In this document: positions 17,990 through 26,936 of the stretch, piece by piece
Layout of the letters: every line of letters begins with the position of its first letter
Position numbering within the stretch: position 1 is the stretch's first letter
The notes under the pieces: model-generated
The model's database searches: none
What the model was told of the DNA's origin: nothing
The model's input: the letters and a program-made list of their open reading frames with translations, nothing else
DNA from: Turicibacter sanguinis
GTDB lineage: Bacteria > Bacillota_I > Bacilli_A > MOL361 > Turicibacteraceae
Length of the DNA stretch: 64,000 nt
NCBI RefSeq assembly: GCF_013046825.1
Contig: NZ_CP053187.1
Location: 1,477,501-1,541,500, forward strand
Direction: 5' to 3'
Program-made: the position numbers and the translations under genes

Positions 17990-18757
17990 ATGAATACTAT
18001 TTTAAGTGTTGAAAAAGTAGAGAAGTATTATGGAAATAAAGACAATGTCACAAAAGCTATTGATCAAATTAGCTTTAAAGTTGATAAAGGTGAATTTGTT
18101 GGTATTATGGGACCATCAGGAAGTGGAAAAACAACTTTATTAAATTGTATTTCTACGATTGATAAAGTAACAACAGGTCATATTTTAATTAATAATCAAG
18201 ATATCACGACGATGAAATCTAAAGTATTAGAAAATTTTCGTCGTGATGAACTAGGATTCATTTTCCAAGATTTCAATCTTCTTGATACGCTAACAGCTTA
18301 TGAAAATATTGCACTCGCATTAACAATCCAAGGACGTAAAGTAAAAGAAATTGATCCGCTTATTCAAGCAGTTGCTAGCAAGCTTGAAATTACCCAAGTC
18401 CTATCAAAATATACATATCAAATGTCAGGGGGACAAAAGCAACGTGTAGCTTCAGCAAGGGCAATTGTCACAGACCCATCGATTATTTTAGCGGATGAAC
18501 CGACAGGTGCACTTGATTCAAAATCTTCTCGTCTATTGCTTGAATCATTTGAAAAATTAAATCAAGAATTAGAAGCAACCATTTTAATGGTGACGCATGA
18601 TGCGTTTACAGCAAGTTATGCACATCGTATTTTATTTATTAAAGATGGTAAAATCTTTAATGAGTTAATTCGAGGCAATGATTCACGTAAAGAATTCTTT
18701 AATCGAATTATTGAAGTCATGACCATTCTCGGAGGTGACATCAATAATGTATTCTAA
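17990..18757 (+). CDS. BceA-type ABC transporter ATPase
   Basis: A 255-residue ATPase of the MacB/BceA class. Walker [10 protein letters not shown] near residue 40, signature [15 protein letters not shown], Walker [17 protein letters not shown], and a His switch in MVTHD. Together with the following large permease it would form a Bce module that frees lipid II-cycle intermediates from peptide antibiotics such as bacitracin or lantibiotics. Its 3' end overlaps the permease start. Confidence 0.9.
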   Translation: MNTILSVEKVEKYYGNKDNVTKAIDQISFKVDKGEFVGIMGPSGSGKTTLLNCISTIDKVTTGHILINNQDITTMKSKVLENFRRDELGFIFQDFNLLDTLTAYENIALALTIQGRKVKEIDPLIQAVASKLEITQVLSKYTYQMSGGQKQRVASARAIVTDPSIILADEPTGALDSKSSRLLLESFEKLNQELEATILMVTHDAFTASYAHRILFIKDGKIFNELIRGNDSRKEFFNRIIEVMTILGGDINNVF

Positions 18758-20756
18758 AATTGCGCTTGGAAATGTCCGTAAAAGTTTTAAAGATTACGCT
18801 ATTTATTTCCTAACCTTAACTTTTGCAGTCTGTATTTTTTATTGTTTTAATTCGATTGAGTCACAAAAAGCAGTTCTTGATATGAGTGCCTCACAAGCCG
18901 GTTATATGGAAAGTATTAATCAACTTCTATCAATGGTCTCTGTTTTCGTTGTGTTTATATTAGGTGGACTCATTCTATATGCGAATAACTTCCTCATCAA
19001 AAAGCGTAAAAAAGAACTAGGTGTTTACATGACGCTGGGAATGGGGAAAAGTAAAATTTCGAAAATATTAGTCTTAGAAACTTTTATTGTTGGAATTTTA
19101 TCATTAGTCGTTGGACTAGGAGTAGGAATTCTTTTATCACAAGGACTTTCTGTGTTTACTGCAAAATTATTCGAAGTAGGTATGACACAATTTCGATTTG
19201 TTATTTCATTTAGTGCGATTATAAAAACAATCATTTATTTTGGGTTGATTTTCTTATTTGTGATGTTTTTTAATACAATCATTATTTCAAAATATAAATT
19301 GATTGACTTATTAAATGCTTCTAAAAAATCAGAAACAATTAAAGTTAAAAATCCAATCCTTTCACTTCTCATCTTTTTAGTAGCAGTTATTATGCTAATA
19401 ACTGCGTATGGCATTGTGCTAAAAGTCGGACTAAATGAGATGAGCAGTCTCTTTAATCTTTCAATTGTACTTGGAATTATTGGGACCTTAGGATTTTTCT
19501 ATGGTGGAGCAGGATTTTTATTAGCGATGATCCAACGTAATCAAAATATCTACTTAAAGAAATTAAATATCTTTGTAGTTCGTCAAATCCATAGTAATAT
19601 CAATACAAATTTCCTATCTGTTTCGCTCATCTGTTTAATGTTATTTATTACAATCGGTGGGTTATCAACAGGTTTAAGTATGAAGACATCTATTGAAAAT
19701 GGAATTGTGGCTCCTTTTGATGCTTCGGCCTATATGTATGTGGATGATGAAGATGAAATCAAAACCATGCAACAAGTTGTTGAAAAACTAAATTTTGATT
19801 TTAAGGGAAATGAGCATATGTTTTTTGAAGCATATAGATTAGAGGGGATATCTACAGGAGACCTTATTTTACCTTACGTAACGGGAACATTAAAAGATCA
19901 ATTAGAGAATGGTTATTGGAATTCTATTAATGCTATTAAAATTTCAGACTATAATAAAATTCAACAGTTATTAGGAAAAGATTCAATTACCTTAAATGAT
20001 CATCAAATTTTAGTGACTTCAAATTTCTCAAAATTCCTAGAACCGCTAAAGGTGTATTTGAAAAATAATTCAGAGATTAAAATAAATGGTGAAACATTCG
20101 AAATCAAAAATAAAGACGTAATGACTGACGCAACTTATAATTCTGCTTTAGCTGATAATATATTAACTTTGATTGTTCCAGATAAGGTAGTTTCTAGCCT
20201 AGAACCAACTATGACTTATATGAACATTCAGTATACAGCACAAGATAAAGTAGAAGCTGAGTCTTATTTTGGTGATTACTTAAATAGTTTTTTTGAAGAA
20301 GGTAGTAAAGATGGGATTTTTCTCATCGGTTATACAAAACAACAAATCTATGAAAATAGTCGTGCAACGTCGACAGTAGTTTTATATGTAGGACTTTATT
20401 TAGGAATTGTCTTTTTATTATCTAGTGCAGCAGTCTTAGCACTGCAACAATTATCGGAAGCTAGTGATAGTATCGAACGTTACAAATCATTACGAAAAAT
20501 CGGCGCCACTCAAAAAATGATTAATAAAACAATCTTTATTCAAACATTAATCTACTTCGCCTTACCACTTGTACTGGGAATGATTCATGCAGTATTTGGT
20601 ATCTATGTAGTTAATAAAGATTTAACATCACTATATGGGCAGTCCGATATATTAGTTTCATCGATTATGACGATGATGGGGATTATCGTTATTTATGGAG
20701 GGTATTTCCTCACAACGTATGTGGGTTACAAATCAATCATCAAAAATGCTAAATAA
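18747..20756 (+). CDS. BceB-type ABC transporter permease (FtsX domain)
   Basis: About 669 residues with the Bce permease layout: one N-terminal helix, three-helix FtsX block, further helices, a large extracytoplasmic domain of roughly 200 residues (around 320-530), and a final three-helix block with YKSLRKIGATQKMINK. ATG 18747 is preferred because GGAGGTGACA precedes it. It overlaps the ATPase gene by 11 bases. The partner BceRS two-component system usually found alongside is not adjacent, and the two kinases in this window have large sensor domains unlike BceS. Confidence 0.88.
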   Translation: MYSKIALGNVRKSFKDYAIYFLTLTFAVCIFYCFNSIESQKAVLDMSASQAGYMESINQLLSMVSVFVVFILGGLILYANNFLIKKRKKELGVYMTLGMGKSKISKILVLETFIVGILSLVVGLGVGILLSQGLSVFTAKLFEVGMTQFRFVISFSAIIKTIIYFGLIFLFVMFFNTIIISKYKLIDLLNASKKSETIKVKNPILSLLIFLVAVIMLITAYGIVLKVGLNEMSSLFNLSIVLGIIGTLGFFYGGAGFLLAMIQRNQNIYLKKLNIFVVRQIHSNINTNFLSVSLICLMLFITIGGLSTGLSMKTSIENGIVAPFDASAYMYVDDEDEIKTMQQVVEKLNFDFKGNEHMFFEAYRLEGISTGDLILPYVTGTLKDQLENGYWNSINAIKISDYNKIQQLLGKDSITLNDHQILVTSNFSKFLEPLKVYLKNNSEIKINGETFEIKNKDVMTDATYNSALADNILTLIVPDKVVSSLEPTMTYMNIQYTAQDKVEAESYFGDYLNSFFEEGSKDGIFLIGYTKQQIYENSRATSTVVLYVGLYLGIVFLLSSAAVLALQQLSEASDSIERYKSLRKIGATQKMINKTIFIQTLIYFALPLVLGMIHAVFGIYVVNKDLTSLYGQSDILVSSIMTMMGIIVIYGGYFLTTYVGYKSIIKNAK

Positions 20757-20787
20757 TTAAAGTTGTTTACAATGATTCATCACTAAG

Positions 20788-20814
20788 AAAAGGATGCAAA
20801 AAGGCATCCTTTTT
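20788..20814 (+). terminator. Terminator after BceB-type gene
   Basis: AAAGGATGC / GCATCCTTTTT with a short A-rich loop. Confidence 0.8.
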
Positions 20815-21187
20815 GAAATTAACATATGATTTTGATAAAGATATCTTATATAATTTAAGTTATATTGAGAGGGATGGTAGGGGAATGATTATTTTTTATA
20901 AATGTTTAATTTTAATGATTGTGTGTGTTGATTTTATTTATCTTATGATAAATAAAAATAATAAGTTATTTTATATTAGTAATCATTCATATCAAGTGAA
21001 AGATACTAGTTTGTATCCGATAATTCGAATTTATCAAGTGAGTATTTTATTATTCGTTATAGCAATCATAGGAATTCTTGATATTAATTTCATGTGGTTA
21101 CTTGTAACAGCAATGATGGTTCTTGAATTCGTCATCGTCAAGGTGGCTTTGAAAAAGAATTATTTAGAATTAATGAGTAAGAAGTAA
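20813..21187 (+). CDS. Unknown small membrane protein, start uncertain
   Basis: A 124-residue frame with three hydrophobic stretches (about 26-46, 74-93 and 95-115) and a basic C terminus. I do not recognise it. The TTG at 20813 lies within the terminator of the previous gene and has no ribosome site. ATG 20885 (MIIFYKCLIL), behind TAGGGGA, is a plausible alternative giving 100 residues. The encoded sequence upstream of 20885 (LTYDFDKDILYNLSYIERDG) looks protein-like, so the gene may have lost its original 5' end. Confidence 0.45.
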   Translation: MKLTYDFDKDILYNLSYIERDGRGMIIFYKCLILMIVCVDFIYLMINKNNKLFYISNHSYQVKDTSLYPIIRIYQVSILLFVIAIIGILDINFMWLLVTAMMVLEFVIVKVALKKNYLELMSKK

Positions 21188-21194
21188 TAGTTTA

Positions 21195-21246
21195 TAAAAA
21201 AGCGACTTTTATTCTCGATTAGGTAGAGAGGAAGGTCGCTTTTTTG
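21195..21246 (+). terminator. Terminator
   Basis: AAAAAAGCGAC / GTCGCTTTTTT arms separated by about 28 bases, before the second ABC operon. Confidence 0.6.
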
Positions 21247-21255
21247 ATAAGTATT

Positions 21256-21277
21256 AAAATCTTTATAAAATCTTTAA
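21256..21277 (+). promoter_or_regulatory. Direct repeat upstream of BcrAB-like operon
   Basis: AAAATCTTTAT followed immediately by AAAATCTTTAA gives a tandem repeat with 11-base period, typical of OmpR-family binding, 50 bases before the ATPase gene. The likely binder is the response regulator at 23692. Confidence 0.5.
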
Positions 21278-21326
21278 AATTTTATCATAAGATACATTCA
21301 GTTAAGAAATTAAAGGAGTGCGATAA

Positions 21327-22061
21327 ATGATGGAAACCGTATTGTTTGTGGATAACTTAAATAAAAAAATCAGACGACGTGAGATTATAAAGGATGTGAG
21401 TTTTACGGTAGGTAAAGGTGATATTTGTGGATTTATCGGTCCTAATGGAGCGGGAAAAACAACGATTATTAGAATGTTAACCTCACTTGTTAAACCGACA
21501 TCGGGACAGATTCAATTAAATGGTTATGATGTCGTCACACAGCGTAAAGAGGCTTTGCAAAATCTTGGAGCAATTGTTGAGTCGCCAATATTCTTTTCCC
21601 ATATGAGTGGGGAGGAAGTCTTGATGAACCTAGCGTTATTAATCCCAAATAAAACAAAGTCAGAGCGCCTTGCAAAGGTTTTAGAAGTGCTAGAGGTTGT
21701 AGGACTAAGTGATCGGAAAAAAGATAAAGTTTCAACGTATTCTCTTGGAATGAAGCAACGACTAGGGATTGCACAGGCTTTACTTAATGACCCTCAAATC
21801 ATTATTTTAGATGAGCCTGCGAATGGACTCGATCCACTTGGAATGGTAGAACTCCGTGAATTAATCTTGAAACTAAATACGGAGCAGGGGATTACGTTCT
21901 TTATCTCAAGTCATCTACTAGATGAACTTCAAAAAATTTGTAACAAGCTTGTCATTATTAAAAGCGGGACTATCGCTTGGCAGGGGGCTAAAGACGATTT
22001 CTTAGTCCTAGGTAATCAAGACGCAACGCTTGAAGAAGTCTTCATTAAGTTAATTCAGTAG
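21327..22061 (+). CDS. BcrA-type ABC transporter ATPase
   Basis: A 244-residue ATPase with Walker A GPNGAGKTT near residue 40, signature YSLGMKQRLGIAQALL, Walker B IIILDEPANGLDPLG, and SSHLLDELQ. This BcrA/LanF subclass works with six-helix permeases to expel or exclude bacitracin, lantibiotics or self-made bacteriocins. It heads a five-gene unit of ATPase, two permeases, response regulator and kinase with gaps of 4 to 20 bases. Confidence 0.9.
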   Translation: MMETVLFVDNLNKKIRRREIIKDVSFTVGKGDICGFIGPNGAGKTTIIRMLTSLVKPTSGQIQLNGYDVVTQRKEALQNLGAIVESPIFFSHMSGEEVLMNLALLIPNKTKSERLAKVLEVLEVVGLSDRKKDKVSTYSLGMKQRLGIAQALLNDPQIIILDEPANGLDPLGMVELRELILKLNTEQGITFFISSHLLDELQKICNKLVIIKSGTIAWQGAKDDFLVLGNQDATLEEVFIKLIQ

Positions 22062-22070
22062 GAGGATGAC

Positions 22071-22895
22071 ATGAAACAATTAATTCACAGTGAATTCAAA
22101 CGATACTTTTCTAAAAAATCATGGTTGGGTGTTTTAGGTTCAATTCCATTTATGATTGCTTTGATGGCTTCACAAAGCCTTAAAGCAAACCAAATCGTGA
22201 CACTGGATAGAGTGGCAAGTTTTAATACGTTTGCTTTATACACGCCACTGCATAAAATTTTTACGTTTTATTTATTTGCAGTGGTCATCTTACTTGTTGT
22301 AACGACAATCGCAAGTGAGTATGAAAAAAGTGAAATTCGAATGGTACTCATTAGAGGATATAGTACACGACAAGTCTTTTTCGTGAAACTCATGATGATC
22401 GTATTGGCGCTATTTATTTTTATCGTCGGATATGTTGCCTGTTCCTATTTAGTAGCATCCGTGATATTTGAACATCAGACTGTTATTTCAAGCTTTTTAA
22501 GTTTTGACGATTTAACGTCAGTTCAAGTGTTTCTGATGACCCTTAAGTACTATGGGCTCCTATTTTTAATTTTAGCAGTCTTTGCTATGGTCATTGCTTT
22601 TTTTGCGATGTTTACAAAGTCAGTTATTAGTACAACAGTCATTGGATTATTAATAGTCGTGGCATCATTTGGATTTTATATGGTCACACAATTAGTGGGA
22701 CGGTACATCAGTGGAATAGATATCAATCAATTAAATTTACTTGCGTTACCACTGATGCAATTAAAGGGGGCTTATCAAATTGTAGCGGGACATACGACTA
22801 GCCTGCATCAGAGCCTTACGATTTTAGGAAGCTATTTTATATTGTTTATGGGATCAAGTTATTATCTGACAGGTCGTCAGGACCAATTTATTTAA
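22071..22895 (+). CDS. ABC-2 type permease (BcrB/LanE-like)
   Basis: A 274-residue permease starting MKQLIHSEFKRYFSKKSW, the amphipathic start common to this family, with six membrane helices (around 17-36, 62-84, 102-130, 155-180, 185-205 and 245-262). It begins nine bases after the ATPase gene. It should pair with the next permease as a heterodimer. Confidence 0.85.
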   Translation: MKQLIHSEFKRYFSKKSWLGVLGSIPFMIALMASQSLKANQIVTLDRVASFNTFALYTPLHKIFTFYLFAVVILLVVTTIASEYEKSEIRMVLIRGYSTRQVFFVKLMMIVLALFIFIVGYVACSYLVASVIFEHQTVISSFLSFDDLTSVQVFLMTLKYYGLLFLILAVFAMVIAFFAMFTKSVISTTVIGLLIVVASFGFYMVTQLVGRYISGIDINQLNLLALPLMQLKGAYQIVAGHTTSLHQSLTILGSYFILFMGSSYYLTGRQDQFI

Positions 22896-22908
22896 TGAGG
22901 TGAAGAGA

Positions 22909-23682
22909 ATGAAACAATTAATTCAAAGCGAGCTATCGCGTCTTGTGATGAGACGTCGAACAGCTATTATTTTAATCATCAGTCTATTAGCATTTATATT
23001 TATAGCATTTTTTAATTCAACGTTTGGAGTTGGATTTTATGATCCATTCGTGACCGCTAATTTAGATTCTTTAAATTTTACACCTTTTATTTTACGTGAC
23101 TATCATTTTTATTTAGTTCTGATTTTGTGCCCGCTATTAGTGGTAGAAACGTTTAATCGTGAACGTTATAGTGGAGAGTACCGAATGGTGATGATTCGTC
23201 CTTATTCAAGAGTGCAACTTTATGTTGCTAAAATATTGACGCTTGCGATTGTTATGGGGGTATTTTCAATCATATTGTGGATGATGGCAAATATATTTGC
23301 TCAGCTGATGTTACCTAAGGTAACGAACACGTCATTCTTTGAATCACAGACCTTATATACGAGCACTGAAGCAATCCTATTTAGTCTAAAATTTTACATT
23401 GTAGAATATGTTATCTTAATCAGTGTGATGGGAGTCATCAGTCTGATCTCACTTCTATTACCAAATACGATTTTAGCATTCTTAGGATCAGTGTTTGTGT
23501 TATGTCTTGTTGGATTCGGAATGCCAGTATTTGAGTTTTTAGTAAGTTCAACACGCTCTATTTTTGATTTATTACTTGGAATGGGAAGTAGCGGAAATGT
23601 TATACTATATGTATTGGTTATTTTAGGAATTGGAATTGGAGGTTCCTATGCATTGTTTAGACGTAACGACTATTTATCTTAG
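22909..23682 (+). CDS. ABC-2 type permease (BcrB/LanG-like)
   Basis: A 257-residue six-helix permease starting MKQLIQSELSRLVMRRRT, clearly related in layout to the preceding permease. Residues 65-110 contain ETFNRERYSGEYRMVMIRPY, the loop that contacts the ATPase. ATG 22909 follows GAGGTGAAGA. The GTG at 22900 overlaps that ribosome site and is unlikely. Two different permeases plus one ATPase is the LanFEG immunity arrangement. Confidence 0.85.
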   Translation: MKQLIQSELSRLVMRRRTAIILIISLLAFIFIAFFNSTFGVGFYDPFVTANLDSLNFTPFILRDYHFYLVLILCPLLVVETFNRERYSGEYRMVMIRPYSRVQLYVAKILTLAIVMGVFSIILWMMANIFAQLMLPKVTNTSFFESQTLYTSTEAILFSLKFYIVEYVILISVMGVISLISLLLPNTILAFLGSVFVLCLVGFGMPVFEFLVSSTRSIFDLLLGMGSSGNVILYVLVILGIGIGGSYALFRRNDYLS

Positions 23683-23691
23683 AGGTGAACG

Positions 23692-24372
23692 ATGAGTCAA
23701 AAAATATTAGTGGTAGACGATGATTTAGAAATTTTGGAAATGTTATATGATGCGTTAAATGATGAAGGTTATCTTGTGTATAAAGCATCAAATAGTTTTG
23801 AGGCTAGAAGTCAGCTCAAAGTAAATCCTGATTTGATGATTTTGGACGTCATGATGCCAGGTCAGGATGGATTTGAGTTTTGTAAGGAAATTCGCTCAGT
23901 CGTGAGTTGCCCCATTATTTTTCTAACGGCGAAAGTTTCAGAATCAGATTTAATTCAGGGATTCGCCATTGGGGGAGATGATTATCTAACAAAGCCATTT
24001 AGTTTACGAGAATTAAGGGCGCGAGTTGCGGCGCATCTTCGCCGAAATGAACGTCAAAGTTCAAGGGAGCAAAGTTTTTTAATTTTTCAACATTTAAAAA
24101 TTAATTTACAGAGCAGAACTGTTTTATATTTCGATGAATGCGTACCGCTGACGAAGCGAGAATATGAGATTGTGGAATTGCTAGCCTTAAATAAAAATCA
24201 GGTTTTTTCAAAGGAACAAATCTATGAATTGGTATGGGGGTTAGATGCTGAAGGTGATTGTGCGACGGTAGCAGAACATGTTAAGAAAGTTCGTTCTAAA
24301 TTTCAAACAATTCAAACTGATTTCAATTATTTAAAAACTGTTTGGGGTGTCGGATATAAGTGGGATGTGTAA
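23692..24372 (+). CDS. OmpR-family response regulator
   Basis: A 226-residue regulator with receiver (acidic DDD at 9-11, phospho-acceptor Asp52 in MILDVMMPG, Lys in TKPFSLRE) and winged-helix output ending in VWGVGYKW. It starts nine bases after the permease gene, so it is cotranscribed with the transporter it likely controls. The tandem repeats at 21256-21277 are its probable target. Confidence 0.9.
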   Translation: MSQKILVVDDDLEILEMLYDALNDEGYLVYKASNSFEARSQLKVNPDLMILDVMMPGQDGFEFCKEIRSVVSCPIIFLTAKVSESDLIQGFAIGGDDYLTKPFSLRELRARVAAHLRRNERQSSREQSFLIFQHLKINLQSRTVLYFDECVPLTKREYEIVELLALNKNQVFSKEQIYELVWGLDAEGDCATVAEHVKKVRSKFQTIQTDFNYLKTVWGVGYKWDV

Positions 24373-24391
24373 TAAGAAGGAGCAAAATTAG

Positions 24392-25780
24392 ATGCTAAAA
24401 GAACGTTCATTATTAACTCAAATTAATTTAAGTTTTCTTGGGATTTTGAGTTGCACCTTTGTGAGTACCGTTGTGATAATTTTTTTATTTTTAGTAGTAG
24501 CTCAGTATGTAGCGTATCCTGCTAATCATTATGAACAACAACTTCCAATGATTGTGGATTATGTGAATCAACATTCAAGTTCATTGTTAATAGGGGAAGG
24601 AAAAGAAGAATTTGAAAGGACCTTTGATTTGAGTAAAGTCACGTATCAAATCGTTAACTTTGATACGGAAGGTGAATCAGATTTAATCTCAAAATTAAAT
24701 ACAACACAATCTGATGGAAATGGAAATTATACAAAGTATATTCCGCTTACGGATAGTAAAGGAACGTTAAAAGGATGCCTTAGCTATACATATCCCCTTC
24801 GATTAATGCCATTAGAAAATCGGCAGTTTGTCTATTTAATCATGTTTATCGGAGTCTTTAGTTTACCATTTCTATTTTTGATTTTTTATATGTGGTTCTT
24901 CGGGAAAAAGTTAAAAATTAATGTGATGATTCCTCTTCAAAAGTTGAAATGGGCATCGCAAAAAATTGAGAATCAAGATTTAGATTTTGAGTTGCATGAA
25001 GACTATAATAATGAGTTTAATGAAGTAATCTTCTCATTTGAAAAAATGAGAAAAACATTAAAAGAAACGTTAACAAAACAATGGCAAATTGAACAGCAAC
25101 AAAAAGAATTAATTTCAGCACTTGCCCATGATTTAAGAAGTCCTTTGACTGTTATAAAAGGTCATGTTGAATTATTGCAAGATGGTGCTTATCAAAATGA
25201 AGCGAGATGTTTAAAGTATTTAAATATCTTAGAAGGGGCAACGAATCGATCAATCGTGTTAGTAGAGGATTTAAATTTATTATCTCAACTTGATCAACTA
25301 GATTTTATTTTCCAACAAGAAAATGTTAATGTGCTTCAATATTTTTCAACTGAACTTGAATCATATGAGGATATTTGTCTGAAATATCAATTAAACTTGA
25401 GGACTGATTTAGATTTGTTAAATCCAACACTCATAATGAAGTGTGATCCGCTTAGATTATCAAGAGTGCTCGATAATATTCTGATGAATGCCTGTCGATA
25501 TGCGCCTACGTCCTCTGATATTGGTGTCTTAGTGTATCAAAAAAATAAGGCAGTGATTTGTGAGATTACAGATCAAGGAAATGGATTTTCGGAGGAGGAT
25601 TTAAAGTATGGACTTGAAAAGTTTTATCGAGGAAATAAAGCCCGTTCTAAAGATGGAGGCTCGGGTCTAGGGCTTTATATTTGTCAACGAATTATGAAGT
25701 TGCATGGAGGAGAAATCGTGCTTTCTAATCAAGAAAGTGGGGGCGCCAAAGTTGTAGTTTATTTACCATTACAGGATTGA
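24392..25780 (+). CDS. Sensor histidine kinase
   Basis: A 462-residue kinase with helices at about 15-38 and 146-168 enclosing an extracytoplasmic domain of around 105 residues, then HAMP, H-box SALAHDLRSP with His246, and ATPase motifs NILMNACRYA, DQGNGF and GGSGLGLYI. The sizeable sensor domain sets it apart from the BceS intramembrane kinases. It should sense a peptide antibiotic or envelope damage and activate the upstream regulator. Confidence 0.9.
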   Translation: MLKERSLLTQINLSFLGILSCTFVSTVVIIFLFLVVAQYVAYPANHYEQQLPMIVDYVNQHSSSLLIGEGKEEFERTFDLSKVTYQIVNFDTEGESDLISKLNTTQSDGNGNYTKYIPLTDSKGTLKGCLSYTYPLRLMPLENRQFVYLIMFIGVFSLPFLFLIFYMWFFGKKLKINVMIPLQKLKWASQKIENQDLDFELHEDYNNEFNEVIFSFEKMRKTLKETLTKQWQIEQQQKELISALAHDLRSPLTVIKGHVELLQDGAYQNEARCLKYLNILEGATNRSIVLVEDLNLLSQLDQLDFIFQQENVNVLQYFSTELESYEDICLKYQLNLRTDLDLLNPTLIMKCDPLRLSRVLDNILMNACRYAPTSSDIGVLVYQKNKAVICEITDQGNGFSEEDLKYGLEKFYRGNKARSKDGGSGLGLYICQRIMKLHGGEIVLSNQESGGAKVVVYLPLQD

Positions 25781-25799
25781 TTTTATTTAAATCCCTTGG

Positions 25800-25828
25800 T
25801 TGACAATAAAAAATGCGAGTGGTATTAT
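25800..25828 (+). promoter_or_regulatory. Promoter of licT-like gene
   Basis: TTGACA and TATTAT with a 17-base spacer, 35 bases before the antiterminator gene. Confidence 0.75.
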
Positions 25829-25834
25829 AGGTTT

Positions 25835-25850
25835 TATAAAACGTATACAT
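25835..25850 (+). promoter_or_regulatory. Possible CcpA (cre) site
   Basis: TATAAAACGTATACAT agrees with the cre consensus apart from two bases at the 5' end. It lies at about the transcription start, so carbon catabolite repression of the beta-glucoside operon is plausible. Confidence 0.4.
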
Positions 25851-25863
25851 TAAGGGGACAGCT

Positions 25864-26703
25864 ATGAAGATAAAACGAGTATTAAACAATAATGTTGTCG
25901 TTTCTCTTGATGAAAAAGGACAAGAAATTATTGTAATGGGCTGTGGTATTGCCTTTCAAAAGAAACCTAATGATATCGTTAATAAGTCTAAAGTTGAGAA
26001 AATTTTTGTACTAGAAGATCAGATGATGATTGGAAAGTTTCAACAACTTTTAGACGAAGTTCCAATGGAGTATATGACCATCACGGATCGAATTATTAAG
26101 TATACAGAAGCGAAGTTTCAAAAGGCAATTAATGATATTGTCTATCTTTCTATCACGGATCATATTTATAATTCTGCTTTAAGGTTTAAAGCTGGAGTTG
26201 TCCTGAAAAATGGATTACTTTGGGATATTAAACGTCTTTATAAAGAAGAATTTGAAGTAGGGTTATATGCATTAAAAGTGATTCAAGAAGAAGTTGGTAT
26301 TGAATTCCCTGAAGATGAAGCAGCTTATATTGCGACTCATATTGTCAATGCAAGACTTAATGAGGAAATCCCAATCGTCATGAATATGACGAAAATGACA
26401 CAAGAGATTTTAAATATCGTAAAATATCATTATAAAATGGAATTAAACGAAGAATCTCTAGCTTATAGTCGATTTGTAACACATCTAAAATTTTTTGCAC
26501 AACGTATTTTTAATAATAAAAAATATGTCAGTCAAGAAGATGATGAACTGTACAATATTGTGAAGTTAAAATACAAGGATGCTTATGCATGCGTAAAAAA
26601 AATTGACAAGTTTTTAGAGCTTGAGTATAATTACAAATTGACACATGAAGAAGAACTTTATCTAATCATCCACATTGAACGGGTGGTAGAAAAACATAAA
26701 TAA
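25864..26703 (+). CDS. licT: LicT/BglG-type transcriptional antiterminator
   Basis: A 279-residue protein. Residues 1-55 form the RNA-binding CAT domain (MKIKRVLNNNVVV, GCGIAFQKK). Two PTS regulation domains follow, with conserved phosphorylatable His in TDHIYNS and ATHIVNAR (PRD1) and in VTHLKFFAQR and IIHIER (PRD2). It binds RAT elements in nascent RNA and stops terminator formation when beta-glucosides are being transported. Two RAT-terminator modules follow the gene directly and a third RAT precedes the PTS gene. Confidence 0.92.
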   Translation: MKIKRVLNNNVVVSLDEKGQEIIVMGCGIAFQKKPNDIVNKSKVEKIFVLEDQMMIGKFQQLLDEVPMEYMTITDRIIKYTEAKFQKAINDIVYLSITDHIYNSALRFKAGVVLKNGLLWDIKRLYKEEFEVGLYALKVIQEEVGIEFPEDEAAYIATHIVNARLNEEIPIVMNMTKMTQEILNIVKYHYKMELNEESLAYSRFVTHLKFFAQRIFNNKKYVSQEDDELYNIVKLKYKDAYACVKKIDKFLELEYNYKLTHEEELYLIIHIERVVEKHK

Positions 26704-26706
26704 TCA

Positions 26707-26735
26707 GGATTGTGACTGGTAAGGCAGGCAAGACC
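26707..26735 (+). promoter_or_regulatory. RAT element 1
   Basis: A 29-base antiterminator target beginning GGATTGTGACTGGTAAGG and ending GGCAAGACC. Its 3' end overlaps the 5' arm of a terminator, so LicT binding and termination exclude each other. Confidence 0.85.
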
Positions 26736-26797
26736 TAAGTTTGGGACAAATATGCTATAAATATAGCTATTAGTATATCCTTCTTAGGTCTTTTTGT
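26730..26797 (+). terminator. RAT-linked terminator 1
   Basis: AAGACCTAAG pairs with CTTAGGTCTT, followed by T residues. Confidence 0.8.
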
Positions 26798-26819
26798 TAT
26801 TTATGTTAAATAATAATCA

Positions 26820-26848
26820 GGATTGTGACTGGTGAGGCAGGCAAGACC
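26820..26848 (+). promoter_or_regulatory. RAT element 2
   Basis: A 29-base element that differs from RAT 1 at one position (GGTGAGG instead of GGTAAGG). It sits directly downstream of terminator 1, so two attenuators act in series before the kinase gene. Confidence 0.85.
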
Positions 26849-26912
26849 TAAATTGAGCAATAGGGAACGAGACTATCCATTGGACTCCTTATGCTTATTT
26901 TAGGTCTTTTTT
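26843..26912 (+). terminator. RAT-linked terminator 2
   Basis: AAGACCTAAA pairs with TTTAGGTCTT and is followed by a T run, 25 bases before the kinase gene. Confidence 0.8.
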
Positions 26913-26936
26913 GTTATCAAAAGGGGAGGAATCTAA

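Noticed and set aside
20813-20884. Firm N terminus of the small membrane protein
   Set aside because: The TTG start lies in the previous terminator without a ribosome site, so the start is left uncertain.
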